33,027 nucleotides of DNA from Akkermansia muciniphila (GTDB lineage Bacteria; Verrucomicrobiota; Verrucomicrobiia; Verrucomicrobiales; Akkermansiaceae). The notes beneath the pieces were generated by a model. That model saw only the letters and a program-made list of their open reading frames with translations, had not been told where the DNA came from and made no database searches. Shown piece by piece: positions 31,641-33,027 of the stretch. The stretch is from assembly GCA_945860285.1 (NCBI GenBank), contig CAMAQB010000039.1:1-33027 (forward strand). The letters run 5' to 3'. A program made the position numbers and the translations under genes. The first letter of the stretch is position 1. Each line of letters opens with the position of its first letter.

Positions 31641-32685
31641 CCTGATCGAGCCGTCGAACCAGTGCGACAGTAAGCGCGACCATCGCAAGGTAGTCGTTGA
31701 TGTCGATGATCGAATTGTGGCTGTGGATGTAGCGGGCCGGCACGCCCAATACGATCGATGGAACGCCAGGACCGGAAAGGTGGATCGCACCGGCATCGGT
31801 TCCGCCGGTCCGGCGCACGGCGATTTGATGGGTGATGCCCTCTTCTTCCGCCACTTTGATGGCCAGCGCCGCCAAGCGCGGATTGGTGATCGCTGTGGGA
31901 TCGAAGAGACGGATTTGCACCCCGCCGCCGAGCCGCCCTTGCGAGTCGGCTCTGGAAAATCCCGGTGTATCATCAGCGGGCGGGCCTTCGAGGATGATCG
32001 CCACGTCCGGTTTGGCGACATGGGCGGCCGTTTTGGCACCGCGAAGTCCGACTTCCTCCATCACGGTGCCGGTGAGGATCAGGCGGTTGGGATGCGAACT
32101 CTGACTCAACAAATGTCCGGCATGAATCGTGGCCGCCATGCCGACGCGATTGTCGAATGCCTTGGCCATGAAATAATCCTCACGTGCCATCGGCGTGAAG
32201 GCGCTCACGGGTGCGATCGGATCACCGAGATGGATGCCCATGATGCGTTCGACTTCCTCACGCGACGACGCACCGACATCGATGAACATCTGATCCATCG
32301 GCACGATCTGGGTGCGCTGCGATGCCGGCAAAAAATGCGGGGGACGCGATGCCACCACGCCGGGAATTTTCGCGCCCTTGCGTGTAAGAATTTCCACCCG
32401 CTGCGACAACAGCGAGTGCTCCCACCATCCGCCCACGGCGACAAATTGCAGGAAGCCATCAGGCGTGATGTTCTGCACGAGAAAGCCGACCTCGTCCATG
32501 TGGCCTGCCACCATCACCCGCGGACCCGCACCCATTTCACAAAAAACAGAACCCGAGGCATCGACCGCCAATTCACCGTGGGTCTCGAGTTCATCAACGA
32601 AAATCGCCCGCACCTCGTCCTCATGACCGGGCACGGCATGTGCCTCCGTGAGTTCCTGCAACAATGACAACGCTTTTTTCTGCAC
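31609..32685 (-). CDS. M42-family metallo-aminopeptidase (glutamyl-aminopeptidase type)
   Basis: 358 residues, GTG start (MQKKALSLLQELTEAHAVPGHEDEVR). Metal and catalytic blocks of M42 are all present: VAGHMDEVGFLV, KAFDNRVGM, GTVMEEVGLRGAK (general base Glu and metal Glu), ILEGPPADDTPG, and the final ARYIHSHNSIIDINDY histidine. These tetrahedral dodecameric enzymes trim oligopeptides left by proteolysis, and some act as endoglucanases. Likely cytoplasmic, since there is no signal. Convergent and overlapping with the alpha/beta-hydrolase gene. Confidence 0.93.
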   Translation of the reverse strand: MQKKALSLLQELTEAHAVPGHEDEVRAIFVDELETHGELAVDASGSVFCEMGAGPRVMVAGHMDEVGFLVQNITPDGFLQFVAVGGWWEHSLLSQRVEILTRKGAKIPGVVASRPPHFLPASQRTQIVPMDQMFIDVGASSREEVERIMGIHLGDPIAPVSAFTPMAREDYFMAKAFDNRVGMAATIHAGHLLSQSSHPNRLILTGTVMEEVGLRGAKTAAHVAKPDVAIILEGPPADDTPGFSRADSQGRLGGGVQIRLFDPTAITNPRLAALAIKVAEEEGITHQIAVRRTGGTDAGAIHLSGPGVPSIVLGVPARYIHSHNSIIDINDYLAMVALTVALVRRLDQVTVDSLTAYL

Positions 32686-32750
32686 GGCTTTGACTCTAAC
32701 CGCTGAACCATTTCACGCGAGAAGATTTTTTGTCTGGCGGATTCAAATTG

Positions 32751-33027
32751 TTAGCGAATATCTCGGCGAGGAGTCGTTTCGTCTGATTGGTTGTTTTGTT
32801 TCGTTGGTTCTTTCGCGGTGTTGCGGGATGGAACTGAAGGGCGAGCGGAGCGAGTCCTGAAGTGGAGTCCCGCAACATCGCGAAAGCCGCCGCAGGGACT
32901 ATGCTCGGTTGTTCTCAAATGGTCAAGCAGATCGCTCGGCGACTGATAGGCCAGGATGTTGCGTGGGCGCTGATTGATTTCCTCCTCGACTTCCAGCAGC
33001 CTCTCCGCAGTGATTTTCGTGAAGTCA
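32751..33027 (-). CDS. IS30-family transposase, C-terminal end
   Basis: On the minus strand, entering from the window edge, the frame reads DFTKITAERLLEVEEEINQRPRNILAYQSPSDLLDHLR. This is the end of the IS30 DDE domain (F-x-x-I-T, N-x-R-P-R-x-x-L-x-Y-x-x-P-x-x-x-L). It continues open to a TAA at 32751-32753 through GFRDVAGLHFRTRSARPS, which lies in the hairpin region and looks like run-on into element-end sequence. The rest of the gene is outside the window, so integrity cannot be judged. Confidence 0.78.
   Translation of the reverse strand, partial: DFTKITAERLLEVEEEINQRPRNILAYQSPSDLLDHLRTTEHSPCGGFRDVAGLHFRTRSARPSVPSRNTAKEPTKQNNQSDETTPRRDIR
32810..32886. repeat. 19-bp inverted repeat with 39-base loop at IS30 end
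   Basis: CTTTCGCGGTGTTGCGGGA (32810-32828) pairs with TCCCGCAACATCGCGAAAG (32868-32886) with a single G/T mismatch. It overlaps the 3' coding end of the transposase frame, and the loop carries GCGAGCGGAGCGAG. It could be an attenuator, an IS-end structure or an older REP-like palindrome. Confidence 0.6.

Noticed and set aside
1-33027. Over-represented CTAAC/GTTAG word as a chromosomal signal
   Set aside because: A rough count by eye gave fewer copies than base composition predicts, with no consistent position or strand bias.

Overview
The window looks like a piece of a GC-rich Verrucomicrobiota chromosome, probably Verrucomicrobiales. This is inferred from gene content, since no rRNA or other marker gene is present. 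The clues are two proteins with SHD1-type domains, a DUF6797-like beta-propeller protein, a MoxR/DUF58/BatA-like operon, a DUF2341-LamG-sialate-esterase exoprotein, and REP-associated (RAYT) transposases. Most of the window is ordinary housekeeping or envelope sequence. The stretch from about 17.5 to 22.7 kb is a mosaic accessory island with lower GC, decayed genes and many repeats.

Layout. 1-187: the end of a RAYT transposase. 504-1276 (-): a GNAT acetyltransferase coupled to a small membrane protein. 1520-3455 (-): thymidine/pyrimidine-nucleoside phosphorylase and a membrane SHD1 protein, preceded by a 21-bp heptad repeat array. 3693-4265 (+): a phospholipase A2-like lipoprotein. 4515-6046 (+): a translationally coupled FkbM methyltransferase and nucleotide-sugar transferase-like pair. 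6132-7151 (+): lipA, convergent with radC (-). 7950-8660 (+): an exported thioredoxin-SHD1 fusion, convergent with a large secreted beta-propeller protein (-). 11128-17455 (+): a four-gene MoxR ATPase, DUF58, BatA/VWA and VWA membrane operon.

Accessory island. 17636-19322 is a small restriction-modification-like operon. Its cytosine methyltransferase has lost the catalytic motif, while the HNH nuclease gene still looks complete. The nuclease's last codons and stop lie inside the left end of a RAYT element (19298-19939). Each end of that element carries three hairpins in mirror-image order, and its transposase is split by one amber codon. Next come a tandem 42-bp array (20018-20143), in which every unit is a complete 12-codon minigene running into the start of a hypothetical gene, a decayed DUF1016 nuclease, and an intact VapBC-type toxin-antitoxin pair. 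Two 60-bp direct repeats bracket the last two. An AT-rich orphan membrane protein gene closes the island.

22740-33027: an M16 metalloprotease, a cbpA-cbpM cochaperone pair, the large sialate-O-acetylesterase-like exoprotein, an alpha/beta-hydrolase lipoprotein, an M42 aminopeptidase, and the C-terminal end of an IS30-family transposase running off the window. No tRNA, rRNA, CRISPR array or replication origin was recognised.
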